A DNA stretch of 64,000 bases from Yoonia sp. GPGPB17 (GCF_037892195.1 NZ_JATACI010000002.1:1860001-1924000), one strand, 5' to 3'. Shown: positions 8,574 to 19,485, counted from the stretch's first letter. A program made the numbers and translations. The notes: a model not told the origin generated them from the sequence alone.

Positions 8574-10378
8574 CAGAACGTCCGCTCTTTCGGCGCAATC
8601 TTGGCTTCGGAAATGCCGCCTTCCGCTTCCGTGGTCAGCCCTGCGGTGATGACAGGGCGATAGCTCAGCTTTACCTTCGCGTCCTCAATATGGCTGATGG
8701 TGTGGACCCGCCATTTTTCATCATCCCGCGTCGCGTAATCCTCATGCGCATGCGCGCCACGGCTTTCTTTCCGCGCCTCAGCCCCCACAATGGTGGCCAG
8801 CGCGTTTGGCATCAGGTTTGTCAGTTCCAGCGTTTCCATCAGGTCGCTGTTCCAGACAAGACTGCGGTCGGTGACAGTCAGATCATCCATCTTTTCCGCA
8901 ATTGCTGTCATCTTCTTGACGCCTTCGCCAAGCGTCTTGTCAGTGCGGAAAACCGCCGCATCCGCCTGCATCGCCCTTTGCATTTCAAGACGCAGTTCGG
9001 CGGTCCTGACAGTGCCTTTCGCATGGCGCAACCCATCGAAGCGATCAAAGCACTGATCCACTGACGCTTGGTTCAGCGTCGGATTTGGCGCTTCCCGGTC
9101 GACAACTTCACCGGCACGGATCGCAGCCGCGCGGCCAAACACCACAAGGTCGATCAAGCTGTTTGAACCAAGACGGTTCGCACCATGCACAGAGGCACAA
9201 CCCGCTTCACCCACTGCCATCAGGCCGGGCACAACGCGGTTAGGATCTTTCTTGGTAGGGCTCAGCACCTCACCATAATAATTCGTGGGGATCCCGCCCA
9301 TATTGTAGTGCACCGTCGGCAGCACTGGGATCGCCTCTTTCGTCACGTCCACACCCGCAAAGATACGCGCGCTTTCTGAAATACCGGGCAGACGTTCGGC
9401 CAAAGCCTCTTTCGGCAGGTGGTTCAGGTTCAGGCTAATATGATCGCCATTGGCACCAACCCCGCGCCCTTCGCGGATTTCCATCGTCATACAACGGCTG
9501 ACATAATCACGTGGTGCGAGGTCTTTATAATTGGGCGCGTAGCGTTCCATGAACCGCTCGCCTTCGGAATTGGTCAGATAACCACCCTCGCCACGTGCGC
9601 CTTCGGTGATCAAGCACCCAGCGCCATAGATGCCGGTTGGGTGGAATTGCACAAACTCCATATCCTGCAAAGGCAGACTCTGACGGGCGACCATACCGCC
9701 GCCATCACCCGTGCAGGTGTGGGCGGATGTGGCAGAGAAATACGCGCGGCCATAGCCACCTGTCGCCAGAACAACAGTCTTGGCGTTGAAGACGTGCATA
9801 GTGCCATCGTCCAGCTTCCACGCGATCACACCCTGACAGATGCCATCATCCGACATGATCAGATCAAGGGCGAAGTATTCGATATAGAATTCGGCCTGCT
9901 GCTTCAGCGACTGGCCATAAAGGGTGTGCAAAATCGCGTGGCCAGTTCGGTCAGCAGCCGCACAGGTGCGTTGTACCGGAGGGCCTTCTCCAAACTCGGT
10001 CGTGTGACCACCAAACGGACGCTGGTAAATCTTGCCCGCTTCGGTGCGGGAAAACGGCACACCATAATGCTCCAGCTCATAAACCGCTTTGGGTGCCTCA
10101 CGCGCCAGATACTCCATCGCGTCGGTATCACCCAACCAGTCAGAGCCCTTCACCGTGTCATACATATGCCACTGCCAGCTATCCGGGCCCATGTTGCCCA
10201 GCGATGCGGCAATCCCGCCCTGAGCCGCCACAGTGTGCGAGCGGGTCGGGAAGACCTTAGTGATACAGGCGGTGCGCAACCCCTGCTCGGCCAGACCCAA
10301 AGTGGCCCGTAGCCCAGCGCCACCGGCCCCTACAACAATCGCGTCATAGGTATGTGTTTCGTATTCGTAGGCTGCCAT
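8573..10378 (-). CDS. sdhA: Succinate dehydrogenase flavoprotein subunit
   Basis: The 601-aa length is normal for SdhA. A dinucleotide-binding GAGGAG occurs at residues 17-22, and the covalent-FAD histidine is H48 within the motif [10 protein letters not shown]. Catalytic regions are visible ([18 protein letters not shown], and [15 protein letters not shown] near the C-terminus). It oxidises succinate to fumarate and hands electrons to SdhB. The gene follows sdhD by 21 bp and is followed by lipoprotein genes with overlapping codons, so sdhC to sdhB read as one operon. Confidence 0.98.
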   Translation of the reverse strand: MAAYEYETHTYDAIVVGAGGAGLRATLGLAEQGLRTACITKVFPTRSHTVAAQGGIAASLGNMGPDSWQWHMYDTVKGSDWLGDTDAMEYLAREAPKAVYELEHYGVPFSRTEAGKIYQRPFGGHTTEFGEGPPVQRTCAAADRTGHAILHTLYGQSLKQQAEFYIEYFALDLIMSDDGICQGVIAWKLDDGTMHVFNAKTVVLATGGYGRAYFSATSAHTCTGDGGGMVARQSLPLQDMEFVQFHPTGIYGAGCLITEGARGEGGYLTNSEGERFMERYAPNYKDLAPRDYVSRCMTMEIREGRGVGANGDHISLNLNHLPKEALAERLPGISESARIFAGVDVTKEAIPVLPTVHYNMGGIPTNYYGEVLSPTKKDPNRVVPGLMAVGEAGCASVHGANRLGSNSLIDLVVFGRAAAIRAGEVVDREAPNPTLNQASVDQCFDRFDGLRHAKGTVRTAELRLEMQRAMQADAAVFRTDKTLGEGVKKMTAIAEKMDDLTVTDRSLVWNSDLMETLELTNLMPNALATIVGAEARKESRGAHAHEDYATRDDEKWRVHTISHIEDAKVKLSYRPVITAGLTTEAEGGISEAKIAPKERTF

Positions 10379-10399
10379 CTTGAGGTTGCTCCGAAAGAA

Positions 10400-10771
10400 T
10401 TAAAAGGCGATGCGGATGATTGCGAAAATCGCAAAAGCCGCCGCTGCATAAGACACACAGATCATGCCGATGATGGCCGCTTTGCGGGCGAAACCGTGGA
10501 CATAATCTTCGATCAGGGTTTGCACGCCCAACCGGTAGTGAAAAAAGCCAACCAGCAAGGTCAGGATCGCAACCACCGCCGGGAACGGACGTTGGTAATA
10601 GGCGATCACCTCTTCATAGGAAGAGCCGAGGATGGACCCAAAGGTGAAGACAAACAGTGGCGTCAGGATCAACAGCGCGACCGAGGTCACCATCATCTGC
10701 CAATGATGTTCGGTCCCGGTTTTTGCAGAACCCATGCCAGAAGCGCGCTTGCGGTCAGTCAAAAATGCCAT
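10400..10771 (-). CDS. sdhD: Succinate dehydrogenase membrane anchor subunit
   Basis: A 123-aa protein with three predicted membrane helices after a short basic N-terminus (MAFLTDRKRASGMGSAKTG). Features fit SdhD: HHWQ near the start of the first helix, and HYRLGVQTLIEDYVHG, which contains the conserved histidine and the DY pair close to the quinone site. It anchors SdhAB to the membrane together with SdhC, whose gene ends 11 bp upstream. Confidence 0.93.
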   Translation of the reverse strand: MAFLTDRKRASGMGSAKTGTEHHWQMMVTSVALLILTPLFVFTFGSILGSSYEEVIAYYQRPFPAVVAILTLLVGFFHYRLGVQTLIEDYVHGFARKAAIIGMICVSYAAAAFAIFAIIRIAF

Positions 10772-10782
10772 GATGCGCCCCC

Positions 10783-11166
10783 TTATACGACGATGATCGT
10801 GAAAATGGTCAGCAGCATCGACAGCACCATCATCATCTGCGCCGCCATCTCAGACTTGTCGACGTCCAGCATACGGCCACTGTCCCAGACCAAATGGCGT
10901 AAACCACCTAGCAAGTGATACCAGAGCCCCAACACAGACAGCGTCATGACCAGATCGCCAAACCAGCTGGTGACAAACCCGTTCGCTGTCGCAAATGCAT
11001 CTGGTCCGGCCGCTGCAGCCACGAACCACCAGACAATCATCAATGCGGCAACGATCAGTGCATTCCCGGTGATCCGCACCAGAATTGAGGACATGGACGT
11101 CCATTGCGGACGGTAGATCGTCAAATGCGGTGACAGCGGGCGATTGCCCCGGTTCACGTCAGCCAT
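10783..11166 (-). CDS. sdhC: Succinate dehydrogenase cytochrome b556 subunit
   Basis: The 127-aa protein shows the SdhC signature: NRGNRPLSPHLTIYRPQWTS, then SILVRITG before the first helix, and WYHLLGGLRHLVWDSG with the heme-ligating histidine. Three membrane helices are expected. It is the first gene of the sdh operon. The region upstream carries two TGTGATCACA-type sites (11307-11337). Confidence 0.95.
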   Translation of the reverse strand: MADVNRGNRPLSPHLTIYRPQWTSMSSILVRITGNALIVAALMIVWWFVAAAAGPDAFATANGFVTSWFGDLVMTLSVLGLWYHLLGGLRHLVWDSGRMLDVDKSEMAAQMMMVLSMLLTIFTIIVV

Positions 11167-11306
11167 AACAGTTCCCTTCGTTGGCTTGTGCCGCCCGGCA
11201 AGACGACGCCTTTGATTTCTTTTTGCACCATTCTTTCCGCAGAGTCACGCACGGCAAGCCTGCAATCGTGCGAAAAATGGTCACGAGACGTTGAGTTTTT
11301 GGAGCT

Positions 11307-11337
11307 TGTGATCACACTTTTGAAAAGCGTGATCACA
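11307..11337. promoter_or_regulatory. Two TGTGATCACA-type operators upstream of sdhC
   Basis: TGTGATCACA lies at 11307-11316 and CGTGATCACA at 11328-11337, with centres 21 bp apart, that is, two helical turns. They sit 141-171 bp upstream of the sdhC start. The same core and the same 21-bp spacing recur upstream of sucC, and a perfect longer version precedes the GntR/FCD regulator gene at 31.36 kb. A further single copy (TGTGATCACG, 11461-11470) lies inside the neighbouring VWA gene. Binding by that regulator is inferred. Confidence 0.7.
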
Positions 11338-11349
11338 AATTTTGAAAAC

Positions 11350-12012
11350 TTAAGGATCAAGCGCCGCCAATGGCTTGGTGAGTTCGCGCAACAACTTGCG
11401 CCTGATTTCCGCTGGATAGTCCTCAAAGGTATTCGCAGTCACTGCAAACGCGGCGGGCCCTGTGATCACGTCACTTTCGAAATACCTCGTCAGCCCCGGC
11501 ACACTTGCCTCGATCACCAACGCGTTCACCGTCACACCAGCCGCCCTAAGCTCTGGCCAGACCGCGTTGGGAACTCGTCCTTCATTGCTCGGCCCATCGC
11601 CCGAGATGTCGACGACATAACGTTCACACTCTGGGACCTGCGCAAAGTAGGGCAGTGACAACACTAAGGCCTCGCCAATCGCGGTCGAGAAATTGCGCCA
11701 GATGCGGGGCGTCACAACCACCTGATTGGCGAAGGCCAAGACATCTGTATCGTCATGCATGGTGGACCAACCGATCACAACCTCTTGGCGGCTGGTCCCA
11801 GTCCATTGCATGAGCGCCAGTTTCGATTGTCCACCAACCAGCGCCGCAGAAACCGAACTATCAAGCAGTCCCGCTGCCAGCCCGTCCATCTGGATGCGGT
11901 ATTCGTCCGGGTCGACCGACCCCGAAACATCCACCGCCAACATCAAAGCAACCTCGCAGGCAGGCGCCGGCGTGGCAAAATTCATCAGGCTGGCGCAAAG
12001 GATCGCACGCAT
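11350..12012 (-). CDS. DUF1194 von Willebrand factor type A-like protein
   Basis: This 220-aa protein has a short signal-like N-terminus ending near PAPACE and a VWA-type metal-ion-dependent adhesion site: LAVDVSGS (DxSxS), then a later VDISGDGPSNEG. DUF1194 proteins are predicted periplasmic VWA proteins of alphaproteobacteria with no known ligand. The stop lies 183 bp before sdhC, same strand; a separate sdh promoter with operators lies between, so co-transcription is uncertain. Confidence 0.85.
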   Translation of the reverse strand: MRAILCASLMNFATPAPACEVALMLAVDVSGSVDPDEYRIQMDGLAAGLLDSSVSAALVGGQSKLALMQWTGTSRQEVVIGWSTMHDDTDVLAFANQVVVTPRIWRNFSTAIGEALVLSLPYFAQVPECERYVVDISGDGPSNEGRVPNAVWPELRAAGVTVNALVIEASVPGLTRYFESDVITGPAAFAVTANTFEDYPAEIRRKLLRELTKPLAALDP

Positions 12013-12061
12013 AGGGTCACCCTAGCGGCGGTTGAGCTGCGCGCAAATCACAACTGATCGG

Positions 12062-13087
12062 CTAGATCGGCATTAGTGCCCAATAATCCAGATCAAGCAG
12101 TACATCGGGGTTGTACTTGCCATCATCGCCGCGCAAGACATCCGCATCGCCTTTGGTCGCAACAAGCCGCAGTCGGATTGCGCCTACACCCGGGGCATCA
12201 GTTTCAGCCATATCCAAAACCTCTGACCAAGCGCGTACGGTATCCCCCGCAAAACAGGGGTTCGCATGCGCACCGCCGTTCAGCGCAACAATCATCTGTG
12301 CATTGGCCAACCCGTTAAAGGACAGGGCCCGCGCCAGCGAGATCACATGACCACCGTAGATCAGCCGTTTCCCATCGGACCGGTTGGTCGCATCAAAATG
12401 CACCTTCGCAGTGTTCTGCCATAAGCGGGTGGCCAACATATGTTCAGCCTCTTCGATGGTGACGCCATCGACATGGTCGATCACTTCACCCACTGCACAA
12501 TCACTCATGCGATGCGGCTCACCCGCCAGCGTGAAGTCATAGTCAGCAAAGGTCAGCCCCTCCGGCACAACAATATCCGCTGCCGCAACCGCATCTGTTA
12601 GTTTTGGAATAACTGTCTCAGGCGCATCGCCATCCCCGCGCTTACGTACCATCACCCAGCGCACATAGCTCAGGACCTCTTCGTCGTGCTGATTACGCCC
12701 GGTGGTGCGGACCCAGACAACGCCGGATTTGCCATTCGAGTTCTGCTTCACCCCAATCACTTCAGACTGCGAGGTCAGCGTATCGCCCGGATAAACCGGG
12801 CGCACCCAACGCCCCTCCGCATAGCCCAGGTTCGCAACTGCATTGATCGACACGTCCGGTACTGTCTTGCCAAACACCATATGAAAGGTGACCAGATCAT
12901 CCACTGGCGACGCAGGCAGGCCGCAGGCACGGGCGAACTCATCCGACGAATAAAGCGCCCCGCGCGCCGGATAAAGCGCATGGTACATCGCCCGCTCTCC
13001 ACCCGAAATCGTACGCGGCACGGCATGGGTGATCACATCGCCGACGGTATAGTCTTCAAAAAACCGGCCTGCATTTGTCTTGCTCAT
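12062..13087 (-). CDS. mch: Mesaconyl-CoA hydratase (beta-methylmalyl-CoA dehydratase), MaoC family
   Basis: The 341-aa length and two hot-dog halves fit Mch, the ethylmalonyl-CoA pathway enzyme interconverting mesaconyl-CoA and beta-methylmalyl-CoA. Visible features are FFEDYTVGDVITH at the N-terminus, SPVDDLVTFHMVFGKTVPDVS with the hydratase histidine region, and a second half with YGGHVISLARALSFNGL. The neighbourhood (Mcl2-like gene 750 bp upstream, sdh and mdh nearby) is the one seen around this gene in Rhodobacter. The start at 13087 overlaps the DUF1737 stop by four bases (ATGA type). Confidence 0.9.
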   Translation of the reverse strand: MSKTNAGRFFEDYTVGDVITHAVPRTISGGERAMYHALYPARGALYSSDEFARACGLPASPVDDLVTFHMVFGKTVPDVSINAVANLGYAEGRWVRPVYPGDTLTSQSEVIGVKQNSNGKSGVVWVRTTGRNQHDEEVLSYVRWVMVRKRGDGDAPETVIPKLTDAVAAADIVVPEGLTFADYDFTLAGEPHRMSDCAVGEVIDHVDGVTIEEAEHMLATRLWQNTAKVHFDATNRSDGKRLIYGGHVISLARALSFNGLANAQMIVALNGGAHANPCFAGDTVRAWSEVLDMAETDAPGVGAIRLRLVATKGDADVLRGDDGKYNPDVLLDLDYWALMPI

Positions 13088-13287
13088 TGTTGCCCCAGTT
13101 TCATGTCTTTGGAATACGGTGTGTCGACATCCTTGGTCACCGCCTGCCCACAGCGCATCACGCCATTGGCATGGTCATAGGCATAAGTCGGATCGCCATA
13201 AAGTTCCCAACCCTTGGACAGCGCTTCAGACACTTTGTGACAGAAGTCCGAGGTATCGTCCTCGGTCAGCAATCTGTAAATCTTCAT
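13084..13287 (-). CDS. DUF1737 small protein
   Basis: This 67-aa protein has the DUF1737 pattern: MKIYRLLTEDDTSDFCHKV, then LSKGWELYGDPTYAYD. It is a small, soluble, conserved protein of alphaproteobacteria without an assigned function. It lies between the nnrU-like gene (4-bp gap) and mch (4-bp overlap), so it belongs to the same transcription unit as the ethylmalonyl-CoA genes. Confidence 0.85.
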   Translation of the reverse strand: MKIYRLLTEDDTSDFCHKVSEALSKGWELYGDPTYAYDHANGVMRCGQAVTKDVDTPYSKDMKLGQQ

Positions 13288-13291
13288 TCGC

Positions 13292-13846
13292 TTATCCCCA
13301 AGGTGTCACGCCCAGCGCATAGTGAATGGCCATCACAATGATCATCACAACGACCGTCACAACAATCGCCACAACCTCTTTCTTCGCCGGGGCACGGTCA
13401 GGCCGCTGCCAAGGTCCGTCCTGCGCATTGATCAACAAGATTTCAACGACCGCCCAAGCCAGAAGACCGCCAAACAGAACGAATGACGGTGTGTCACCAT
13501 TCACGAGCAAATGCGAAATCGCCCAGATCGAAAAACCCGTGAGTTGCGGGTGACGTACTTTCGTCCCCAGCCAGATTTTCGCACCCTGCGCCGCGCTGGC
13601 CGCATAGAAATAGAAGGCCAAGATCATCAGGAGGTTATTGATCCCAACCCACATCGGATCACGACCCCAGTACACCGCACCATCAGCGGCGCGATACCCC
13701 AGCACCATCAGCACGATGCTGACCACAATCAGAATGGCGACCAGGCCTTTACCGGGCTCACCCAGCTTGGCCCTTGGCCCCGGTGCAAGTCGTTTGAACA
13801 AATGCGCCGCCCACCAAAGGGCAACGCCTGCAACAAGAAGTGTCAT
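13292..13846 (-). CDS. NnrU-family membrane protein
   Basis: The 184-aa protein has about five hydrophobic helices and the NnrU features: ALWWAAHLFKR near the N-terminus and KVRHPQLTGFSIWAISHLLVNGD, with the conserved HP and H. NnrU proteins resemble isoprenylcysteine carboxyl methyltransferase-type membrane enzymes and were named from nitrite/nitric oxide reductase loci; their exact activity is unclear. Its start overlaps the end of the preceding Mcl2-type gene by four bases, so the two are translated together. Confidence 0.88.
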   Translation of the reverse strand: MTLLVAGVALWWAAHLFKRLAPGPRAKLGEPGKGLVAILIVVSIVLMVLGYRAADGAVYWGRDPMWVGINNLLMILAFYFYAASAAQGAKIWLGTKVRHPQLTGFSIWAISHLLVNGDTPSFVLFGGLLAWAVVEILLINAQDGPWQRPDRAPAKKEVVAIVVTVVVMIIVMAIHYALGVTPWG

Positions 13847-14685
13847 GAAGTCTCCAACGTGGCGATAGCTGCGGATTTCGCCAACGTCGCCCGCGCAGTG
13901 ACAATATGCAAGTTCTCAACGATGCGACCATCGACCACAGCAACCCCCTGCCCTTCCGCTTCGGCGGCCTCGAAGGCTTCAATCTGGCGGCGGGCCAGAT
14001 CAATCTCGTCTTCGGTCGGGCCAAAGGCGGCATTCGCAATCGCGACCTGCGCCGGGTGGATCAGTGTTTTACCGTCAAAGCCCATGTTCCGACCCTCGGC
14101 GCATTCAGCCCGCAACCCATCTTCATCTTTGAACGCATTATAGACGCCATCAAGCGCCACAATCCCCGCAGCCTTCGCGGCCAACATGCAAAGCTGCAAG
14201 GATGTCATCAGCGCGGCGCGGGTCCGCGAATTCAAATCCTTCGCCAGATCATTCGTCCCCAGCACAAACCCCGCAATCCGTGGATGCGCCGCGATGCTTT
14301 GCGCGTTCAAAATCCCTTGCGGCGTTTCCATCATTGCCCACATCGGCAGATCAGGGACCAAGGCCGCCAGCGCGTCCACATCTGCGGGGCCATTTACCTT
14401 CGGCAGCAATATCGCATCGCATTCCATCGCCGCAACGGCGGCGGCATCAGCGGCACCCCATTCAGTATCAAGCCCGTTGATCCGCACAACCTTCAACCGT
14501 TGACCATACTCGCCATCCGCCAAGGCGGCATACAGCGTATCGCGTGCCGCAACTTTGGCATCGGGCGCGACCGCATCCTCCAGATCAAAGAGGATCACAT
14601 CAACCGGCAGCCCGCGCGCTTTGTCCAACGCCCGATCCTTGGACCCGGGGATGTAAAGTGCGGAACGGTAAGGGCGGTTATGCAT
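13843..14685 (-). CDS. mcl2: HpcH/HpaI (CitE-type) malyl-CoA enzyme, probably (3S)-malyl-CoA thioesterase
   Basis: With a start at 14685 this gives 280 aa. The CitE-like TIM-barrel shows SALYIPGSKDRALDKA, DVILFDLEDAVAP (metal-binding Asp/Glu), an arginine in VRINGLDTEWG, PKVNG and MMETPQGILNA. In Rhodobacter a gene of this type beside mch, mdh and sdh encodes Mcl2, which hydrolyses (3S)-malyl-CoA to malate in the ethylmalonyl-CoA pathway; the assignment rests on that context. The frame extends to 14739, but MHNRPYRSALYIPG is the family start. Confidence 0.82.
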   Translation of the reverse strand: MHNRPYRSALYIPGSKDRALDKARGLPVDVILFDLEDAVAPDAKVAARDTLYAALADGEYGQRLKVVRINGLDTEWGAADAAAVAAMECDAILLPKVNGPADVDALAALVPDLPMWAMMETPQGILNAQSIAAHPRIAGFVLGTNDLAKDLNSRTRAALMTSLQLCMLAAKAAGIVALDGVYNAFKDEDGLRAECAEGRNMGFDGKTLIHPAQVAIANAAFGPTEDEIDLARRQIEAFEAAEAEGQGVAVVDGRIVENLHIVTARATLAKSAAIATLETS

Positions 14686-14881
14686 CGAATCTTCCTCGCA
14701 ATAAAGTTGCGCTGAGAACGCCAGATTTGAGCGGATCATTCAAGGCAAAAATGCCGCAACGCAGCGACGGGATGCATCGTTACGGTGTGTTAACCAATTT
14801 AGCGCATGTTGCCCGGACAATTTGATCCACTTGCAAGGTCGCGGCACTTCGCTGTGACCGACTTCGCAAAAGGGAAACCAA

Positions 14882-15196
14882 ATGAGACGCACACTCTTTC
14901 TGATGTCCTTCGGGATTGGCGCGATGATTATCGCAGCACAACAGACACAGGCGCAAACCGGCAATTGTGCAGACCACGCGACGGTGGTCGAACGGCTGGG
15001 CGAACGCTATGGTGAAAGCAAGCAATCCATCGGTTTGGGCAGCGACAATGCGGTGGTTGAGGTCTTTGCCTCGATGGACACCGGATCGTGGACGATCACT
15101 GTGACGCGCCCGGGCGGGCCAACCTGTCTGGTCGCCGCCGGGCAAGCCTATCAATATGTGAACGAACCTTTGGCGAACTTTGACAGCCAAAGCTGA
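14882..15196 (+). CDS. Small secreted protein of unknown function
   Basis: This 104-aa protein has a clear signal peptide (MRRTLFLMSFGIGAMIIAAQQTQAQ, cleavage after AQA). The mature part has two cysteines (GNCADHA and GPTCLVAAG), probably a disulfide, and segments KQSIGLGSDNAVVEVFAS and SWTITVTRPGG. Similar short proteins are common near TCA genes of Rhodobacteraceae, but I cannot name a domain. It is convergent with the TauE/SafE gene. Confidence 0.75.
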   Translation: MRRTLFLMSFGIGAMIIAAQQTQAQTGNCADHATVVERLGERYGESKQSIGLGSDNAVVEVFASMDTGSWTITVTRPGGPTCLVAAGQAYQYVNEPLANFDSQS

Positions 15197-15211
15197 CGTC
15201 GGCGGTCCGGC

Positions 15212-15967
15212 TTACGCCAATGCGATCCAGATAAGCCGGACACCGGTTAGCACCAACAACACGTAGGTCAGACCAAAGAACAGACGCTCGGGGACAAGGT
15301 GATGGGCCTTTACGCCGATCCATGCCCCAAGCAGTGCGAAGGGCGCCAAGACCAAGCTGCCCATGATTGTGTCCCAACTGAAGATGCCCAGAAACACATA
15401 GGGGACCGCCTTCATCCAATTGATCGCCCAAAAGACGACAACGGTGGTCGCCTGATATGCCGTCTTACTAAGACCCTGTGAGAGCAGAAACACCGCCGAG
15501 GGCGGCCCGCCCGCATGGCTGACAAAGCTGGTAAATCCGCTCACCATACCTGCAAACCAAGCCAGAGGTGTCGAAAACGGCATCTGTTTGACGGTCAGCA
15601 AACCCAATGCGCGCGACCATTGAAAGGCGACAAAGGCCAGGCAAATCAGCCCGATCAACACCCGGAATACATCTGCATCCACCGACGCATACAACCACGC
15701 GGCAATGATGCATCCTGGTATCGCGCCAATCATTAGCCCCTTGGCAGATGGCCAGTGCCATTTGCCCCAATAGGGTTTCAGCGTCGCCGCATCGACCAGC
15801 ATAAACAGTGGCAAAACGATGCCCAAAGCGACGCCCGGCGGCACAACAAGCGCTAGAATCGCGCCAGCGACAAATGCCGCACCTGACCCAAAACCACCCT
15901 TCGAAATCCCGCCGAATATGATAGCTGGGATGCCGACCACAAAAAATTCCCATCCGAAGTCAATCAC
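15212..15967 (-). CDS. Sulfite exporter TauE/SafE family permease
   Basis: The 251-aa protein has about eight hydrophobic segments and the TauE/SafE pattern: an N-terminal GGISKGGFGSGAAF, and in the second repeat AGMVSGFTSFVSHAGGPP. Members export sulfite or sulfoacetate-type organosulfur anions, or serve as other anion permeases. Nothing in the neighbourhood fixes the substrate; no sulfur-metabolism gene lies beside it. It is divergent from mdh with a 159-bp gap. Confidence 0.9.
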   Translation of the reverse strand: MIDFGWEFFVVGIPAIIFGGISKGGFGSGAAFVAGAILALVVPPGVALGIVLPLFMLVDAATLKPYWGKWHWPSAKGLMIGAIPGCIIAAWLYASVDADVFRVLIGLICLAFVAFQWSRALGLLTVKQMPFSTPLAWFAGMVSGFTSFVSHAGGPPSAVFLLSQGLSKTAYQATTVVVFWAINWMKAVPYVFLGIFSWDTIMGSLVLAPFALLGAWIGVKAHHLVPERLFFGLTYVLLVLTGVRLIWIALA

Positions 15968-16006
15968 TTGAGCACACCGATTTGTCCTTCATTCACGTCT
16001 CGTTAG

Positions 16007-17089
<1,083 letters not shown>

Positions 17090-17098
17090 AACAGATCG

Positions 17099-17130
17099 AA
17101 GAAGGGTGCTACGCTAGCACTCTTCTTTTT
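17099..17130 (+). terminator. Rho-independent terminator after mdh
   Basis: A 13-bp stem (17099-17111 with 17115-17127, one G-T pair) has a CGC loop and a T-rich tail TTCTTTTT at 17123-17130, immediately after the mdh stop. This is a textbook intrinsic terminator. Confidence 0.9.
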
Positions 17131-17188
17131 GCATCTTGACTGAACAATGTTCATGAATTATGTTCAAATAGCTAGAAGGAGTAATCAC

Positions 17189-18388
17189 ATGCGTTTCCCA
17201 ACTGCCATCGCTTTGGCCAGTATCACCATTGCCACGACCGCCAATGCCGAAACGGACTATTCTGCGATGATCGCACAAAACGGTCTCGCCGCGACCGAGG
17301 CCAACCTGTCCGCAATCACCAACCAAACCGCGTCTGACCAGTTTGCACTCGGCGGCGTCCGCTTCTTAGGCGCCATTGAAGGCGCGTTGCAAACGCTTTA
17401 CGCCACGCAAATCAACCGCGACATGGCTGAGATGAGCGACCTGCCCTTTCTGCGCTTGCCCCTGCCACCAAACCCGGATGCCGTCCCCTTCAAGCCGGAA
17501 GCTATCGCCGATACATTCGCAACCGCCCTTGACGATCTTGCGGGCAGCCTCGCCGCGCTCGACACGATCACCGATGCCGACGATGTTGGCGTGACAATCA
17601 ACACCGCTGATCTATGGTTCGATATCAACGCCAATGGGACGCGCGAAGCTGGCGAAGGTATGTTGGAAGTGGCCGCCTCACAGCTCAATCGCGGGCTGGA
17701 TGGCACAGCCACGCCACCCATCGTGCGCTTTGACACCTCGGACGCCGCATGGCTGTCAGCCTATGCGCACCTGCTGTCCGGGGTCAGCGAAACGGTTCTG
17801 GCCCTTGATCCCACCACCGCTATTCAACGCGTCACCGACAGTGCCGCGGCCATGGAAGCCCTTAACGATGGTAGCCGTCAAATGATCTTCATGCCGGATG
17901 AAGACAATTGGGTCGACGTCGTGGCGATGTTCATCCACGCCATTGAAGGCCAGCCCGATGTGGAACGGTCACGCAACGCGCATGCCCACTTCCTTGCCAT
18001 GATCGCCGACAACCAGACCTTCTGGTCGCGCGTCGCAACCGAAACCGACGACAAGCTGGAATGGATCCCGAACCCTAACCAGACCAGTGTCCTGCCGCTC
18101 GAGTTTCCCGCTGACGTGGGCAGCCAATGGCGCATGGTCCTGGCAGAGGCCGAGGCCGTCCTGAAAGGTGACCTGCTGATCCCGCACTGGCGATTGGGCA
18201 GCGGTGCAGGCATCAATCTTGCCAAAGCTATGCAGAATCCACCCGAGATCGACATCATCGCAATCATCCAAGGCGAAGGTGTTCTGCCCTATCTGGAAGA
18301 AGGGACACGCATGTCGGGTCAAAGCCTCAACCAGTTCAGCCGGATGCTCGGTGGCGACGCGGGGCTCTACATGATCGTTTTCAACTAG
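17189..18388 (+). CDS. Secreted protein of unknown function with an EF-hand-like loop
   Basis: This 399-aa protein starts at 17189, preceded by AGAAGGAG and followed by a signal peptide (MRFPTAIALASITIATTANAE). The frame is open to 17147, but upstream residues are not signal-like. The mature protein is rich in Asp, Ala and Thr, largely helical by eye, and carries DINANGTREAGE, which fits a calcium-binding EF-hand-like loop (about residues 150-161). I do not recognise a family. It lies between mdh and the glycosyltransferase gene and converges with the latter. Confidence 0.8.
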   Translation: MRFPTAIALASITIATTANAETDYSAMIAQNGLAATEANLSAITNQTASDQFALGGVRFLGAIEGALQTLYATQINRDMAEMSDLPFLRLPLPPNPDAVPFKPEAIADTFATALDDLAGSLAALDTITDADDVGVTINTADLWFDINANGTREAGEGMLEVAASQLNRGLDGTATPPIVRFDTSDAAWLSAYAHLLSGVSETVLALDPTTAIQRVTDSAAAMEALNDGSRQMIFMPDEDNWVDVVAMFIHAIEGQPDVERSRNAHAHFLAMIADNQTFWSRVATETDDKLEWIPNPNQTSVLPLEFPADVGSQWRMVLAEAEAVLKGDLLIPHWRLGSGAGINLAKAMQNPPEIDIIAIIQGEGVLPYLEEGTRMSGQSLNQFSRMLGGDAGLYMIVFN

Positions 18389-18406
18389 ATCACCTTGCTC
18401 CTGCTA

Positions 18407-19411
18407 TCAGTCGCTGTGCAGAAACGACAAAACCCGCGCCTTTTTGCGTCGCAGCCATGCATCAATGGCCTGCGGCGTCAGATCGACGGCTTGATCCGGG
18501 AAGTAGTGTTGAATGGCTGCGGTGGGATCGAATGGAGGATCAGCCCAAAGATCAAATCGCTTCAACAGCGCAACGGTCGCATCATCTGGGCATTTCAAGC
18601 GCTGATACAGCCCCAACCTGTCATTTGGGTCCGCGATCAACGCATCTGCCTGACGGCGTCGGTGTTTTGACGGCGGCATGCCATCCATCTCGGCCAAGGC
18701 ATGCACCATGCGAGACAGTTTAAAGGTCCATTGTACCGGGGTCAGACCTTCGAAATGCAACAGCTCAAGCGCGTTCACATCAGCACGTGCTACCACCACC
18801 TCCCCATCAATCTGCAATGGGCGTGGACGATGGATCGACATCTGCAAAGATCGGCCACAGCGCACAAAACCCTTGCCCTGCGAATGGCCTGTCAGGCCAC
18901 GATAGGTCAGGTCATAGTCGGGACCAAATAGCTGACGCCCCGTCTTGGTCGGTTCGCGAAAGGGACGCCGAAATGCACCGTCAAAGATGCTCTCGTCCGG
19001 TACTCCAAGGCGCTCTGCCACCGGAACGGCCAGACATTCAACCTCTTCTGAAACGTCTCCAAGCGCCGATGAGGCAGAACGACCGGCCCAGATAAACTCA
19101 TCCGCATCGCAGTGCAAAATCCAATCCGCCTTGGTGCGCGCATAGGCGTCGCGCGCATTGCGGACCTGCCGTACTTCATGCCGACGCGGACGGCTCCTGC
19201 CGACCCTGAGCCAATGCGCCTCATCACAAGGGACCACCGTGACCGCGGTCAGATGCGCCAGCATATCCCGCACAGGATCGTCGGGGCGGTCGCAATAGAT
19301 GAACACTTGCGCGGCACCCAAAGACAGATGCCACGCCACAAACGCCTGCACCAATGCGGGCGGCTCATCCACCGTCGCGACAACGGCCCAAGTTGTGTCG
19401 TCTTTCGCCAT
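18407..19411 (-). CDS. Glycosyltransferase family 2-like protein (Glyco_tranf_2_4 type)
   Basis: With the start at 19411 (MAKDDTTWAVVATVDEP) the protein has 334 aa; the longer frame to 19573 would add residues with no resemblance to the family and would run through the sucC operators. Features of the group: an N-terminal beta strand followed by EPPALVQAFVAWHLSLGA, VFIYCDRPDDP, and the metal-binding DxD in WILHCDADEFIW. Histidine-rich HSQGKGF and a C-terminal cluster of basic residues follow. Acceptor and sugar are unknown; no polysaccharide cluster surrounds it. Confidence 0.82.
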   Translation of the reverse strand: MAKDDTTWAVVATVDEPPALVQAFVAWHLSLGAAQVFIYCDRPDDPVRDMLAHLTAVTVVPCDEAHWLRVGRSRPRRHEVRQVRNARDAYARTKADWILHCDADEFIWAGRSASSALGDVSEEVECLAVPVAERLGVPDESIFDGAFRRPFREPTKTGRQLFGPDYDLTYRGLTGHSQGKGFVRCGRSLQMSIHRPRPLQIDGEVVVARADVNALELLHFEGLTPVQWTFKLSRMVHALAEMDGMPPSKHRRRQADALIADPNDRLGLYQRLKCPDDATVALLKRFDLWADPPFDPTAAIQHYFPDQAVDLTPQAIDAWLRRKKARVLSFLHSD

Positions 19412-19485
19412 AGCATCTTTGCTACCATCAACACGAATCTTTAAAAACTGAATAAAGCCAATAAAAACCAAGCGACATGCTAATT